Below are positions 1 through 8,525 of a DNA stretch of 64,000 nucleotides, in pieces. The position numbers and the translations under genes were made by a program. The stretch is from assembly GCF_003688915.1 (NCBI RefSeq), contig NZ_REFU01000001.1, positions 806,001 through 870,000 on the forward strand. Direction: 5' to 3'. Source of the stretch: Rhodococcus sp. SBT000017 (lineage in GTDB: Bacteria; Actinomycetota; Actinomycetes; Mycobacteriales; Mycobacteriaceae). A model generated the notes under the pieces. The model did not search any database. It was not told the DNA's origin and was given only the letters and a program-made list of their open reading frames with translations. Every line of letters starts with the position of its first letter. The first letter of the stretch is position 1.

Positions 1-56
1 GGGTGGATGGCGCGGTCATCGAATCGTTGCCTCGGAGTTGTCGGGCGTCCGAACGG

Positions 57-587
57 TCACCACACCACCGTCTGCCCCTCGACACGAACGCGACCGAAGA
101 ATCGAGGGGTGATGTCGTCCCCGAAGTGGTTGTAGCTGTTCACAATTACGGCGATTTCATCGACTAGAGCGCTCAGCGCAGGGGAGTGGACGTCGATTCC
201 GTCGTCGTGCTGCCAACCCCATGCGGTAGGGACGCCGCTGATCGTGACAACGATCTCGCAGTCGTGGCGGGCCTCGACCTCGTACCGTATGTCGGCGGGC
301 GCGTCTGCAACCGGATCGATCGTCGCCAGGCCGTGGGGTTCGGCCGGGTCGGTGCGCGCCAGCAGAAGGTCGTAGCGAATCATCTCGGCGACGTCTTCGA
401 GGCCCGCGTGTCGGCCCAGTCTGCCGTGATTGGAACCGTACTGTCGGCTGCGATCGGCGGTCGAACGCAACGAGCGGAACAGTCGATTCAGCATGCGCTG
501 CGCCACATCTCGTTCCGAAATGCCCGTGCGGGGGTGATCGATCAAGGCCTGCAGCCTGGACATTCGGACGGCGGGATCGATGGGCAC
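57..587 (-). CDS. Hypothetical protein, 176 aa
   Basis: I do not recognise the function. The 176-residue product is soluble-looking, with no signal peptide or membrane segment. Its N-terminus (MSRLQALIDHPRTG...AQRMLNRLF) faintly recalls the start of DUF2786-type proteins, but this is weak. The GTG at 587 is chosen because a TATCCT box lies six bases upstream, the spacing of a leaderless actinobacterial promoter; an in-frame ATG at 563 is the alternative. The gene is divergent from the N-acetylglutamate synthase-like gene at 730, with about 140 bp between them. The frame is intact and its codon bias matches the neighbours, so it is probably a real gene of unknown role. Confidence 0.65.
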   Translation of the reverse strand: MPIDPAVRMSRLQALIDHPRTGISERDVAQRMLNRLFRSLRSTADRSRQYGSNHGRLGRHAGLEDVAEMIRYDLLLARTDPAEPHGLATIDPVADAPADIRYEVEARHDCEIVVTISGVPTAWGWQHDDGIDVHSPALSALVDEIAVIVNSYNHFGDDITPRFFGRVRVEGQTVVW

Positions 588-593
588 GGGGTC

Positions 594-599
594 AGGATA
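594..599 (-). promoter_or_regulatory. Leaderless -10 box TATCCT
   Basis: On the minus strand TATCCT is followed by GACCCC and then the GTG start at 587. A TAnnnT box six or seven bases before a start codon is the usual actinobacterial pattern for a leaderless transcript. No -35 or Shine-Dalgarno sequence is evident. Confidence 0.45.
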
Positions 600-729
600 T
601 CGCGTTGACCGGATGGATGGACGGCCACGTCGAGCTGATGGTGCGCTTCATGCGAATTGGGGTAGCGACCCCGTCGAGCATTCGTGAGCGTTGCGGGGTG
701 AGAGAGAGCAGTCCAAACTGGGACCTATC

Positions 730-1881
730 ATGACGAACTACGATCTACGCGCGAACCCACGGAAATTGCGGCCGCGGCCAGCGGTACCGCGCGAGGTGGC
801 GGTCGAGCTGACGTCCAGTGGGGTTCCTGTTGCCGAGCGCGACTTCTTCATCGAGGAGTTCCGCGGGGTCACGATCGTGATCGCCCTTCCCGTGTTGAGC
901 ATCGCGGCGCTCGAGGCAGTGGAACGAACGGTCGGGGAGTTCGGAACCGGCGATACGCGGTTCATTTTCGTGGTTCCGGCCGACTACGTTCCGGAAGTCA
1001 GCGCTGCAGTCGGTGGTGTAGCCATGGCGAGTGCGACTGTCTGGAACGATGAGTCCGTCGCCCGGCTGTGGCTCGCAATCGCGGATTCGGAATACGTCGT
1101 GATCGGGGCGGAAGTAGCCGCTGTCGCGCGCACTGCAGGGGCAGTGTCTGCGAGCGTGCGGGCCTCGAAGATGGTCCTGACCGATCCGGGCGGGGGTTGG
1201 GGCGATCCTCCTCGTAGCTTCGCCGACATCGACCTGCACCGCGAGCGTCTGGTCGCACACCTGGCCGAACGGGGACTCGACGATTTCCCGCCCGCGGCCG
1301 AGGCGGCACTTGCCGGCGGTGCATACAGCGTGAACCTATGCCGTGCTGACGATCTCGAATTCGAGCTGTTCACATTCGACGGCCGGGGGACCGTCCTCAC
1401 CCAGGGGCGCTACCTCCACTTGGCCTCGCTGCAGGTCGACGATTTCCCTGCAATAGAGGCGTTGGTCGCACAGGGAGTGCGAGAAGGGGTTCTCAAGCAG
1501 CGCAGTCGGATCGAGATTGCCAGGATGGCGGTCGGAGGACTCGGTGCGCGGGTGCTGCGCACCGGGCACCTCGCCGGAATCGTCGGACTGGAGGTGGACC
1601 GTTACGCCGGAACAGGATTCGCCGAAGTGTCGGGTTTGATCACAGTCGCCGAGTTTTCCGGACTGGGAGCGGGTGGCTTGCTGATGGACGGATTGTTGGA
1701 GGTCTGCCGCACCAGGGGTATCGCGAATCTCTTCGCGGTCACCGTCAGCAGTGAAGCAGCGGAGTTCTTCATCAAACGTAGCTTTGTCGAGGTCGGTCAT
1801 CAGGATGTCCCTGCTGCAAAATGGGAAGACTACGACGCTGATCGACTCGAGTCTGCTCGTTGTTTTCTACGATCTGTCTGA
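730..1881 (+). CDS. N-acetylglutamate synthase-like protein (degenerate amino-acid kinase domain + GNAT)
   Basis: Probable amino-acid N-acetyltransferase of the ArgA architecture: acetyl-CoA + glutamate to N-acetylglutamate, the first step of arginine synthesis. Residues about 40-215 resemble an amino-acid-kinase-like domain without an obvious ATP loop. The C-terminal ~150 residues are a GNAT fold. Family hallmarks visible are ELFTFDGRGTVL at the domain junction and FFIKRSF...PAAKWEDYDADR near the end. The ATG at 730 is preferred; the frame also opens at a TTG at 691. The gene stands alone with no other arg gene nearby, so arginine synthesis is family inference and another acceptor is possible. 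Length (383 aa) is below the ~440 aa of classical ArgA. Confidence 0.7.
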   Translation: MTNYDLRANPRKLRPRPAVPREVAVELTSSGVPVAERDFFIEEFRGVTIVIALPVLSIAALEAVERTVGEFGTGDTRFIFVVPADYVPEVSAAVGGVAMASATVWNDESVARLWLAIADSEYVVIGAEVAAVARTAGAVSASVRASKMVLTDPGGGWGDPPRSFADIDLHRERLVAHLAERGLDDFPPAAEAALAGGAYSVNLCRADDLEFELFTFDGRGTVLTQGRYLHLASLQVDDFPAIEALVAQGVREGVLKQRSRIEIARMAVGGLGARVLRTGHLAGIVGLEVDRYAGTGFAEVSGLITVAEFSGLGAGGLLMDGLLEVCRTRGIANLFAVTVSSEAAEFFIKRSFVEVGHQDVPAAKWEDYDADRLESARCFLRSV

Positions 1882-2013
1882 ACAGATGTACAGCAGCGTC
1901 TGCGGTCCAGGCCTTCGTCGCCGCAGGAGTGAATGAGGACCAAGAATCGGTCCGGACGTAGGAGCTGGTCCGGGACCGAATATCCGGGCACGGACACCAG
2001 AGTTGACCTGGTG

Positions 2014-2044
2014 TTGACACTCCCCTTGGGGGAGACATCACCGT
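2014..2044 (+). promoter_or_regulatory. MerR-type promoter/operator
   Basis: A consensus -35 TTGACA (2014-2019) is separated by 19 bp from a weak -10 CACCGT (2039-2044). The spacer holds a perfect dyad CTCCCC-TTG-GGGGAG (2020-2034). A long 19-bp spacer with a dyad between the two boxes is the signature of promoters controlled by MerR-family regulators that untwist DNA. The start codon at 2051 follows six bases after the -10, so the transcript may be leaderless. No MerR gene is in this window, so the regulator would be encoded elsewhere. Confidence 0.6.
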
Positions 2045-2050
2045 GGGGTC

Positions 2051-2395
2051 ATGACAACAGAATGGGATGGACTCCCGGACAACGTGAAGAAGTTCATGAC
2101 CGCACTCGACTCCCGACAAGGCGCTCGAGCGCTCACTCTGTTCACCGCGGATGCCGTGGTGACCGACGAGGGCCACGATCACTCGGGCCGCGACGAGATC
2201 GAGGCCTGGCTGACCGCCTCGGTCAGTGAGAGTCAGTACACCTACACAACAGAGTTCACCGGGGCGACCACGACCGGCACGACTGTCGACGTCGTGCAGC
2301 ACCTGGAAGGCAACTTCCCCGGGGGAGTCGTCGACCTGCACTACCGCTTCACGCTGGACGGCGCGCTGATCCAGCGGCTGGTGATCGAGCCATGA
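2051..2395 (+). CDS. SnoaL-like / NTF2-fold protein
   Basis: A 114-residue single-domain protein of the SnoaL/NTF2-like superfamily. This family of small cone-shaped folds covers isomerases, cyclases, hydrolases and ligand-binding proteins. The order N-terminal helix, FTADAVVTDEGHDHSGRDEIEAW and a C-terminal strand ending GALIQRLVIEP is typical. The substrate is unknown. The stop overlaps the ATG of the downstream SDR gene (ATGA), so the two are translationally coupled and probably act in one detoxification or redox process. Both sit behind the MerR-type promoter, implying induction by an effector. The start is fixed by the promoter and by the absence of any other in-frame ATG just upstream. 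Confidence 0.8.
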   Translation: MTTEWDGLPDNVKKFMTALDSRQGARALTLFTADAVVTDEGHDHSGRDEIEAWLTASVSESQYTYTTEFTGATTTGTTVDVVQHLEGNFPGGVVDLHYRFTLDGALIQRLVIEP

Positions 2396-3231
2396 GCAAG
2401 CGATGGTTCATCACCGGTGGCACACCTGGCGGTTTCGGCATGGCCTACGCCGAGGTGGCGCTGGAGGCGGGAGACCGCGTGGTACTCACCGCCCGGCGTC
2501 CAGGGGAATTGGCGTCTTGGGCCGATCAGTACGGTGACCGCGTTCTCGTCGTGCCCATGGATGTCACCGACGCGGATCAGGTACTACGAGCGGTACGAAC
2601 AGCCGAGGAGCATTTCGGCGGTATCGATGTGTTGGTCAACAACGCAGGCCGCGGCTGGTACGGATCGATCGAGGGAATGAGCGAGACCTCGATACGGGCG
2701 ATGTTCGAGCTGAACTTCTTCGCCGTGCTGTCCGTGACGCGAGCAGTGCTTCCAGGTATGCGCGCCCGCGGAAGCGGGTGGATCGTCAACGTGTCCTCGG
2801 TGGCCGGGCTTCTGGCGGCGGTCGGATTTGGTTACTACAGCGCGACGAAATACGCGATCGAGGCCGTCACCGATGCGCTGCGCCAGGAGGTTGCCGAGCA
2901 AGGCATAGCTGTGTTGACAGTCGAACCAGGGGCGTTCCGCACGAACGCCTACGCCGGATTCGCCGAAGAGCCGGTCGCGGAGGCGATTTCGGAATACCAC
3001 GGCATGCTGGAACAGGTGCGGGCCGCTTTCGTCGACATGAACGGGGTGCAACCGGGCGATCCGCATCGCGGTGCCCGTGCGGTGATCGCAGCGATGACCC
3101 AGGACCCGCCGCCACGCCGGCTGATTCTGGGCAACAGCGGGTACGACGCCGTGATCGACGCGTTGGAACAAAATCTGAGCGACATCCGGTCGAACGAAAC
3201 ACTATCTCGCAGCGCGGATTTCCCGGCCTAG
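2392..3231 (+). CDS. Short-chain dehydrogenase/reductase
   Basis: A classical SDR of 279 residues that probably oxidises or reduces a carbonyl/alcohol with NAD(P)H. The Rossmann motif is TGGTPGGFGMAYAEVALEAG, the family NNAG motif is present, the catalytic Ser is in NVSSVAG, and the active-site pair is YYSATKYAIEAV (YxxxK). After the YxxxK region the sequence VEPGAFRTNAYAGFAEE is typical of the large SDR group found next to SnoaL proteins. The start ATG overlaps the SnoaL gene's stop, giving a two-gene operon. The gene is followed by a strong hairpin at 3297-3339. The specific substrate cannot be told from sequence. Confidence 0.9.
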   Translation: MSKRWFITGGTPGGFGMAYAEVALEAGDRVVLTARRPGELASWADQYGDRVLVVPMDVTDADQVLRAVRTAEEHFGGIDVLVNNAGRGWYGSIEGMSETSIRAMFELNFFAVLSVTRAVLPGMRARGSGWIVNVSSVAGLLAAVGFGYYSATKYAIEAVTDALRQEVAEQGIAVLTVEPGAFRTNAYAGFAEEPVAEAISEYHGMLEQVRAAFVDMNGVQPGDPHRGARAVIAAMTQDPPPRRLILGNSGYDAVIDALEQNLSDIRSNETLSRSADFPA

Positions 3232-3296
3232 CCAGGCCCGCTGAAACAAAACTCGATAGCGACCGGTCCAGAGCATCAGATTCTACCGATCCCACG

Positions 3297-3339
3297 GTGG
3301 TGACGGCCAGGTCGTTCTCAACGACCCGGCCGTCACCAC
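3297..3339 (+). terminator. Long hairpin terminator after the SDR operon
   Basis: GTGGTGACGGCC (3297-3308) pairs perfectly with GGCCGTCACCAC (3328-3339). An inner stem GGTCGTT/AACGACC continues it, leaving a three-base loop. No U-tract follows, as is common for GC-rich actinobacterial hairpin terminators. It lies 65 bp after the SDR stop and just before the next same-strand gene. Confidence 0.65.
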
Positions 3340-3369
3340 GGCACAACAACAGCCTGCAAAGCTGTGCGA

Positions 3370-3843
3370 ATGGCCTTCACCATTACGCTGTCGACACCGA
3401 TCGCCGCGGACCCTACAGCAGTCTTCGAGCTGGAGTCGGATGCCCAGGTCCACGAGGAGTCTCAGGGTTCGTTCAGAGAAAGTGTTCGGTTCACATCTGA
3501 TCGCAGTAACCTCCGCCTGGGGGATGAGATCCAGATCCGCTCCAGACACCTCGGGTTCTGGTTCACCTTGACCAGCCGTATCACAAAGCACGAATGTCCT
3601 CGATATTTCGTGGACGAACAAGTCACCGGCCCTTTCGCTTCGATGCGTCACGAACACTTCTTTCTCGCAACACGTGATCACACCCAGATGGTCGACGTCA
3701 TGTCGGTACAGTTTCGCGGAGGACGACTCGCCGCTCTGATTCTGGACATCCCAGGAAGGCTGTACCTTCGACGCATCCTGTGTACTCGGAACGAGTTCAT
3801 CAGGCACCGCGCCGAAGCCGAGCACGCAGCGCAAGGTCGGTAA
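3370..3843 (+). CDS. SRPBCC (START/Bet v1-like) family protein
   Basis: A 157-residue protein with the SRPBCC ligand-binding fold. It opens with a strand followed by PIAADPTAVFELESDAQVH, has LRLGDEIQIRSRHLGFWFTLTSRIT in the middle, and YFVDEQVTGPFASMRHEHFF, a pattern seen in actinobacterial polyketide-cyclase-like SRPBCC proteins. It ends with a basic helix (YLRRILCTRNEFI) that closes the pocket in this family. The role is probably binding or processing of a hydrophobic molecule; no ligand can be named. ATG at 3370 is preferred over GTG at 3364. The SDR hairpin lies between it and the preceding operon, so it is likely transcribed separately. Confidence 0.7.
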   Translation: MAFTITLSTPIAADPTAVFELESDAQVHEESQGSFRESVRFTSDRSNLRLGDEIQIRSRHLGFWFTLTSRITKHECPRYFVDEQVTGPFASMRHEHFFLATRDHTQMVDVMSVQFRGGRLAALILDIPGRLYLRRILCTRNEFIRHRAEAEHAAQGR

Positions 3844-4482
3844 CTGGTCGGAGTCTCAGCGCCCTCTGGCATTGTCCCTACTTGGAGACGCTCGGACGGC
3901 GAGAGGTATTGCGCTGCAACAATGTGCAGTAGTTTTCTGGAAACCCTGCATATCTGAACCTGCCGTCTTGCTTCACTGTGAGCGCGCGGTGACGCTGGCT
4001 GCTGGCGTAGAGCAGTAGGGATCGGTTAGTTGACATAATGTTGATTATCGGCAAAAAGTGGCCGCAGGTCGGAGACCGAGTCGATGGTCCACACGACAGT
4101 CTCGTTCGCGTGGGCTGACACGTTCAGGGTTGGCCTGCGTCGACTGTCCATCGGCATGGCCGGTTTCTGGAACGCCGCACGGGCGCTCGTTGCTATCCGG
4201 CGGCTCTAGCTGCGAATGGATGGATTGCGTGGATCCAACGGAATCCGGGCCGCCCTTCGGGTCGCTTCCGTGTCGCCGTTCCATCACCGCAAAACGTCAC
4301 AGTGACGATTCGGAGCGATGGAGTTCGAGCTACAGTTTGTTTCCGCGCGACATCACCGGCAATCGATTGATTGGCAAACAGTCATTGTGGTCGGTATCGG
4401 CCGATCGAGTAGTCGAATTGCCCGTTCCTGCTACGCTCCGGAGAATTGTTGCTCGGGGCAAATACCAGCCGAAGGTCACTCG
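3844..4482. other. Intergenic stretch without a convincing gene
   Basis: About 640 bp between the SRPBCC gene and the diguanylate cyclase gene. Open frames cross it on both strands, but they have atypical composition and resemble no family I know. A TTGACA occurs at 4030-4035 beside a short AT-rich stretch, without a good -10 at 17 bp. The part just before 4483 probably holds the promoter of the GGDEF gene. Confidence 0.4.
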
Positions 4483-5565
4483 ATGTCCGCCGTTCGTCCG
4501 TTCATCTCGCCCGCGGGTCGATTTGTGTCGTCACAACCACACGAGGACACCACGGTGTCGGGACTATTGGATCTGGATGCGACTCGAACCCGCGTCATTC
4601 GCTTGCTCGTGGGCTTGGGGACGTTGTCGATCGGTCTCATCGGGTTGCTCAGCGCACCGTCCGAGGAGTACAGCGGCTGGCGAGTCCATGTGGTGGTCGC
4701 CATCAGTCTGACCGCCTTCCCGGTCGCGTTGCGTTGGTTCTTCGGGCGATGGCCCGGCCCGCGTCTGCTGATTGCGTTCATCGTGTATTCGGACGTATCG
4801 ATCGCCGCCAGTCTGTTGATGAAGGACACGACATTGACAGCGATCGGCGGCACGGTTCTGTTTGCCGTCATCACCACTCTGGCCGTGGTGGCGGTGCCGC
4901 TACTCCCCTGTCTCGTGCACATGGCTTTCGCCACAGTCGTACTTGCGGTGGTGGCCGTACTCTCGGTGCACGCAGACGTCGCCAGCGGCTGGGTCGTCGC
5001 CGCACACAGTTTGACCATGCTGTTGATGTTCGCGTCTCCACTCATTCTGATGGTGTACGTGAGCGAGCTCCGATCTCGCGCACGGGAATCGTTGGTGGAT
5101 CCGCTGACCGGTCTGCACAATCGTCGCGGGCTGTTCGCTGCGGTGACTGCTACCACGATGACAACGCCGGATGTCGAACCGAGGGTGATGTGCGCCGTCG
5201 CCGCCGATGTCGACGGCATGAAAGGCGTCAACGACAACTACGGACACCACACCGGCGACGCTGTCCTCGTCGATGTGGCCCAGCATCTGCGAGCACTGGC
5301 CGCCAACCGCTGGATCGTCGCACGACTGGGCGGTGACGAGTTCGCGTGCATCGCCGTCGGTCGGCCTGCCGACCTCGCTGCCCGAACGGCGGACCTCGTA
5401 GCGAGCCTGACGCAGGCCCGGATGTTGTCCGGACTCACCGTCAGCGTCGGGTCGGCAGCGGTACACCTCGATGCGGACAGTGATGTGCGGCAGTCTGCGC
5501 ACGACGTACTGCGCATCGCGGACTCGGAGATGTATCGCGCGAAACGCAGTCGCTGGCCGGCGTGA
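4483..5565 (+). CDS. Membrane diguanylate cyclase (GGDEF domain)
   Basis: Synthesises cyclic di-GMP from two GTP at the inner face of the membrane. Residues about 45-190 contain roughly five to six hydrophobic helices forming a membrane sensor (for example VIRLLVGLGTLSIGLIGLL and LTAIGGTVLFAVITTLAVV). Residues about 205-355 are a GGDEF domain with DPLTGLHNRRGLF, the metal site AADVDGMKGVNDNYGHHTGD and the signature RLGGDEF. No RxxD inhibitory site is found five residues before GGDEF. The ATG at 4483 is chosen because GAAGG lies seven bases upstream; the longer open frame from 4318 has no family-like extension. It is a single gene, and the neighbouring minus-strand gene converges on it. Confidence 0.88.
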   Translation: MSAVRPFISPAGRFVSSQPHEDTTVSGLLDLDATRTRVIRLLVGLGTLSIGLIGLLSAPSEEYSGWRVHVVVAISLTAFPVALRWFFGRWPGPRLLIAFIVYSDVSIAASLLMKDTTLTAIGGTVLFAVITTLAVVAVPLLPCLVHMAFATVVLAVVAVLSVHADVASGWVVAAHSLTMLLMFASPLILMVYVSELRSRARESLVDPLTGLHNRRGLFAAVTATTMTTPDVEPRVMCAVAADVDGMKGVNDNYGHHTGDAVLVDVAQHLRALAANRWIVARLGGDEFACIAVGRPADLAARTADLVASLTQARMLSGLTVSVGSAAVHLDADSDVRQSAHDVLRIADSEMYRAKRSRWPA

Positions 5566-5601
5566 GAGTGCAGGCTGAGCGAATCGCTCACCACCGCAAC
5601 G

Positions 5602-6099
5602 TCATCGAGATTTCAGGTACCACCGTGGCAGTGCTACCCACAACGCGAGGAGAAGGGTCAGAGCGACCAGTGCAGCTACGATGCCGACCATTGGACCTAC
5701 CACGAAGTCGAACGTGAGAGTGACGACTCCCACCAGTGCGATGCCGAGCATGACCAAGCCGGCGATGGCGAGTCGGTTGCCCACCCGTACGAGTACACCG
5801 ACTTCTCTGTGACGGAACAGAATTCGGTGCATTCCTACAGGCGCGATCAGCAGTATGGTCGCGATGATCGAGGCGCTCACAGTGATCAGATACACCGTGC
5901 GGCCGAACGCAGACAGATCGTCGAAGCGTTGCTGGAACGGCAGGGTCAGCAGAAATCCCGTCAGTAGCTGTACCCCGGTCTGTTCGACGCGCAGTTCCTG
6001 GAGCAGGCCGAGCCAGTTGCGGTCGAGTTGCTGAGTAGGCGTCTCTCCCCTGGCTTGCGCGTTCCACTCGGCGTTGGGTGGGTCAGGCGCGTCGGTCAC
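5602..6099 (-). CDS. DUF6328-like membrane protein
   Basis: A 165-residue integral membrane protein resembling the actinobacterial DUF6328 family. After a charged N-terminus it has QELRVEQTGVQLLTGFLLTLPF, the usual opening of this family, then four hydrophobic segments ending in YLKSR. The function is unknown. The GTG start at 6097-6099 overlaps the stop of the upstream antiporter gene (GTGA), and a GAGGAG ribosome site lies inside the antiporter's end, so the two are translationally coupled. This suggests an accessory role in ion transport, which is inference only. Confidence 0.75.
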   Translation of the reverse strand: MTDAPDPPNAEWNAQARGETPTQQLDRNWLGLLQELRVEQTGVQLLTGFLLTLPFQQRFDDLSAFGRTVYLITVSASIIATILLIAPVGMHRILFRHREVGVLVRVGNRLAIAGLVMLGIALVGVVTLTFDFVVGPMVGIVAALVALTLLLALWVALPRWYLKSR

Positions 6100-7769
6100 G
6101 GACGCTCCTCGAGAGGTACCGGTCCTGTAGTCGGTCGAGGGAACTTCTCGGTTTCGGAGGGACCGAGGTCGGGGTCGAATTTTTCGCCCACGGGATCGGG
6201 GGACGTAGTGCCTACCTGATCCGCCAACTCCAATCCCGCACCTGCGTACACGTTGAACGCAATGTCCACACCGTGCTCCTTGGCCCACTGCACTTCGTCG
6301 TCGTAGCGAGCCACGGCGGCGACTGTTCCACTGAACCCGGATTCGCGCAGGCAGGCGAGTGCTGTGACGTTGGCACCGTGACGTGGCATCGCGAGCACGG
6401 CAATGCGGACCGACTCGGAATGGCGTAGTTGATGCCAGAAATCGAGATCGGTTGCGTCTCCTTCGATGACTCGCAGACCTTGATCGGCGAGGCGACGAAT
6501 ACGAGGCCCGTCGTAATCGACCCCCACCACATCGAGACGGTAGTGATCGGTGAGCCGCTGATAGGCCGCGAACCCGACACGACCCATTCCGATCACGACG
6601 ACCTCGGCGTCGCCGGCATCCCCGGATCGTTCCTCGGGGTGCAGGCTCTGCTCGTCCTGCTCGGGCAGACGTGTCGCGATCTTCTCGACCATCAGGTGCC
6701 CACGGCCGTTCACCAGAGCCGACGCTACGAAACTCAACGCCACGGCGATCGACATCTCGACCAGCCATGCCGGTGCGAGCAGGCCGGTCGTCACTCCTAC
6801 CGAAACGACGATCAGACCGAATTCGGAGTAGTTCATCAGGCTCAGTCCAGCCAGGAGGGCAGTCCGATATCGCAGCTTCATCATCGCGAACAGCGCCAGA
6901 TACAGGACGGATTTGAGAGGCAGCAGAAGCACCATGAGCAGGGCGACACCGAGACTGGGTAGGTCCGGCAACCCGGACAGACCGATCGAGACGAAGAAGC
7001 CCACCAGGAGCAGTTCCTTGATGTGGAACAGCGATCGTGACAGTTCGGACGAGGCCGAATGCGACGCCAGCAACACGCCGATGACCAACGCGCCCAGGTC
7101 CCCCTTGAGTCCGAGGGCGGAGAACAGTGCGTAACCGGGGACCAGCGCCATCACGATGCCGAACAGTGACTGCATCTCACCGTGGCCCAGTCCGCTCCAT
7201 ATTCTTCGGAGGACGCGAGTAACGGGCCACAGCAGTACCAGCGTCAGCGCCCAGGGGCTGGGCAACGTGCCGCTGGTGACGGTCAGAAACACCACGGCAA
7301 CGATGTCCTGCATCACCAGGACACCGATCGCCACGCGTCCGTAGAGGGCGTGCGACTCCCCTCGCTCTTCGAGGACCTTGACCACGAACACCGTGCTCGA
7401 GAACGACATCGCGAAGGCCAGCAACGCAATCGTCGTCAGGCTCTGGCCGGACAACATGGCCATACCAGCGACGGCGGCGAGCCATAGAACGGTGGTACCG
7501 ACCGCGATGCTCACCACCAGATGCACCGAGGTCGTCAGCCACACCTCCCGGCGCAGCAGAATACGAACGTCGAGCTTGAGGCCGATGGCGAACAACAGCA
7601 GCGTCACGCCCAGATCGGCGATCAGCTCGAGCTGGGGCACCTCACCGACGTCGAGTGCATTGATGACGAATCCGGCAGCCAGAAACCCGACCAGGGGAGG
7701 TAGCCGTACCACCATGGCGAGCCCGCCCAAACCGAAGGCGATGACGAGGTAGATCGCGGCAATTGTCAT
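6096..7769 (-). CDS. Kef-type cation:proton antiporter with RCK (TrkA-N) domain
   Basis: CPA2-family monovalent cation/H+ antiporter of 557 residues. Residues 1-375 carry about 12 membrane helices, with the family motif GVTLLLFAIGLKLD near residue 55 and the exchanger core FAMSFSSTVFVVKVLEERGE. After a charged linker (EQDEQSLHPEERSGD), residues about 405-520 form a TrkA-N/RCK nucleotide-binding domain opening VVVIGMGRVGFAAYQRL. NAD(H) or another nucleotide would gate transport; K+ or Na+ is the likely cation, by family. The ATG at 7769 is the first Met before the first membrane helix; the frame upstream to 7946 is not family-like. The downstream DUF6328 gene overlaps its stop. Confidence 0.88.
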   Translation of the reverse strand: MTIAAIYLVIAFGLGGLAMVVRLPPLVGFLAAGFVINALDVGEVPQLELIADLGVTLLLFAIGLKLDVRILLRREVWLTTSVHLVVSIAVGTTVLWLAAVAGMAMLSGQSLTTIALLAFAMSFSSTVFVVKVLEERGESHALYGRVAIGVLVMQDIVAVVFLTVTSGTLPSPWALTLVLLWPVTRVLRRIWSGLGHGEMQSLFGIVMALVPGYALFSALGLKGDLGALVIGVLLASHSASSELSRSLFHIKELLLVGFFVSIGLSGLPDLPSLGVALLMVLLLPLKSVLYLALFAMMKLRYRTALLAGLSLMNYSEFGLIVVSVGVTTGLLAPAWLVEMSIAVALSFVASALVNGRGHLMVEKIATRLPEQDEQSLHPEERSGDAGDAEVVVIGMGRVGFAAYQRLTDHYRLDVVGVDYDGPRIRRLADQGLRVIEGDATDLDFWHQLRHSESVRIAVLAMPRHGANVTALACLRESGFSGTVAAVARYDDEVQWAKEHGVDIAFNVYAGAGLELADQVGTTSPDPVGEKFDPDLGPSETEKFPRPTTGPVPLEERP

Positions 7770-7898
7770 GCACGGTCCCTTTGCTGGTGGGCTGCAACCG
7801 GATCTCCAACGGATCTTTCGGCATCGGCACATGCCGTCGGAGTGTCCCCAGTATCCCGGCATTCCGGATATTTCACAGCGGACGGCAACCTTCGAGAA

Positions 7899-7939
7899 CG
7901 GCGATCGACGAAGTCGACTGGTGACTTCGTCGATCGCCG
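7899..7939 (-). terminator. Perfect 17-bp hairpin downstream of the terB-like gene
   Basis: CGGCGATCGACGAAGTC (7899-7915) pairs exactly with GACTTCGTCGATCGCCG (7923-7939) around a seven-base loop. It lies 42 bp after the stop of the minus-strand TerB-like gene and before the antiporter gene. No U-tract is seen. It likely separates the two transcription units. Confidence 0.65.
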
Positions 7940-7980
7940 TGGGCACGATCGACTACCGCGGTCCTTCCGTGCGGAAGGCC

Positions 7981-8436
7981 TCAGAGCTCGAACTCGGCCG
8001 GATCGATTCCGACTGCGAAGCACGCATTGCGCACAGCAGCCTTCTCGTGATCGTCGAAATGGCCGTCGGCGCCGCCGATGATGATGCCGATCTGGATGAC
8101 GGCTCGGGCCTGGTCGGGCTTCGACTTGAGCTTGCCGATCGTGGCTGTCGCCTCGACCTTCCCGAAGTCGAAGTCTCCTTGGAGCTTGTCGCAGTACCAG
8201 TCGAACTTCTGCCGAAGCTCGTCGGGCTCGAACACTCGCAGGGCTTCGTTGCCGGCGATCAAAGATGCCGTCTTCTGGCGCTCGGCAGGATCGATGGTGC
8301 CGTCCGCCGCCGCGATCAGGGCACACATTGCCATGCTGCCGTTGGCGAATTCCTTGTTCTTGAACTGGCTGGTCTTGGTCTGCAGCTGGCCGTTCAATTC
8401 CTGTGCCTTGGACTTGAGTTGATCCCAGAACGCCAT
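7981..8436 (-). CDS. TerB-family tellurite-resistance-like protein
   Basis: A 151-residue protein of the TerB fold, a helical metal-binding domain linked to tellurite resistance and membrane stress. Features are FANGSMAMCALIAAADGTIDPAER in the first half and GIIIGGADGHFDDHEKAAVRNACFAVGIDPAEF in the second. These two acidic DG loops are the metal-binding sites conserved in TerB. The ATG at 8436 is preceded by GAGGAG. It is a single gene, with no other ter genes here, so the role may be general stress rather than tellurite. A long hairpin follows. Confidence 0.85.
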   Translation of the reverse strand: MAFWDQLKSKAQELNGQLQTKTSQFKNKEFANGSMAMCALIAAADGTIDPAERQKTASLIAGNEALRVFEPDELRQKFDWYCDKLQGDFDFGKVEATATIGKLKSKPDQARAVIQIGIIIGGADGHFDDHEKAAVRNACFAVGIDPAEFEL

Positions 8437-8525
8437 GGAGCTCCTCACTAGGTCGTACCGCCCGCGCAGTCGCGCGGGCCTCGACCATTGTCCATGGAGT
8501 CGGTGAACGAGAAAGGAACCCCAGT

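Noticed and set aside
4058..4711. 217-codon plus-strand ORF before and within the GGDEF gene
   Set aside because: It overlaps the real diguanylate cyclase in another frame and has no recognisable motif.
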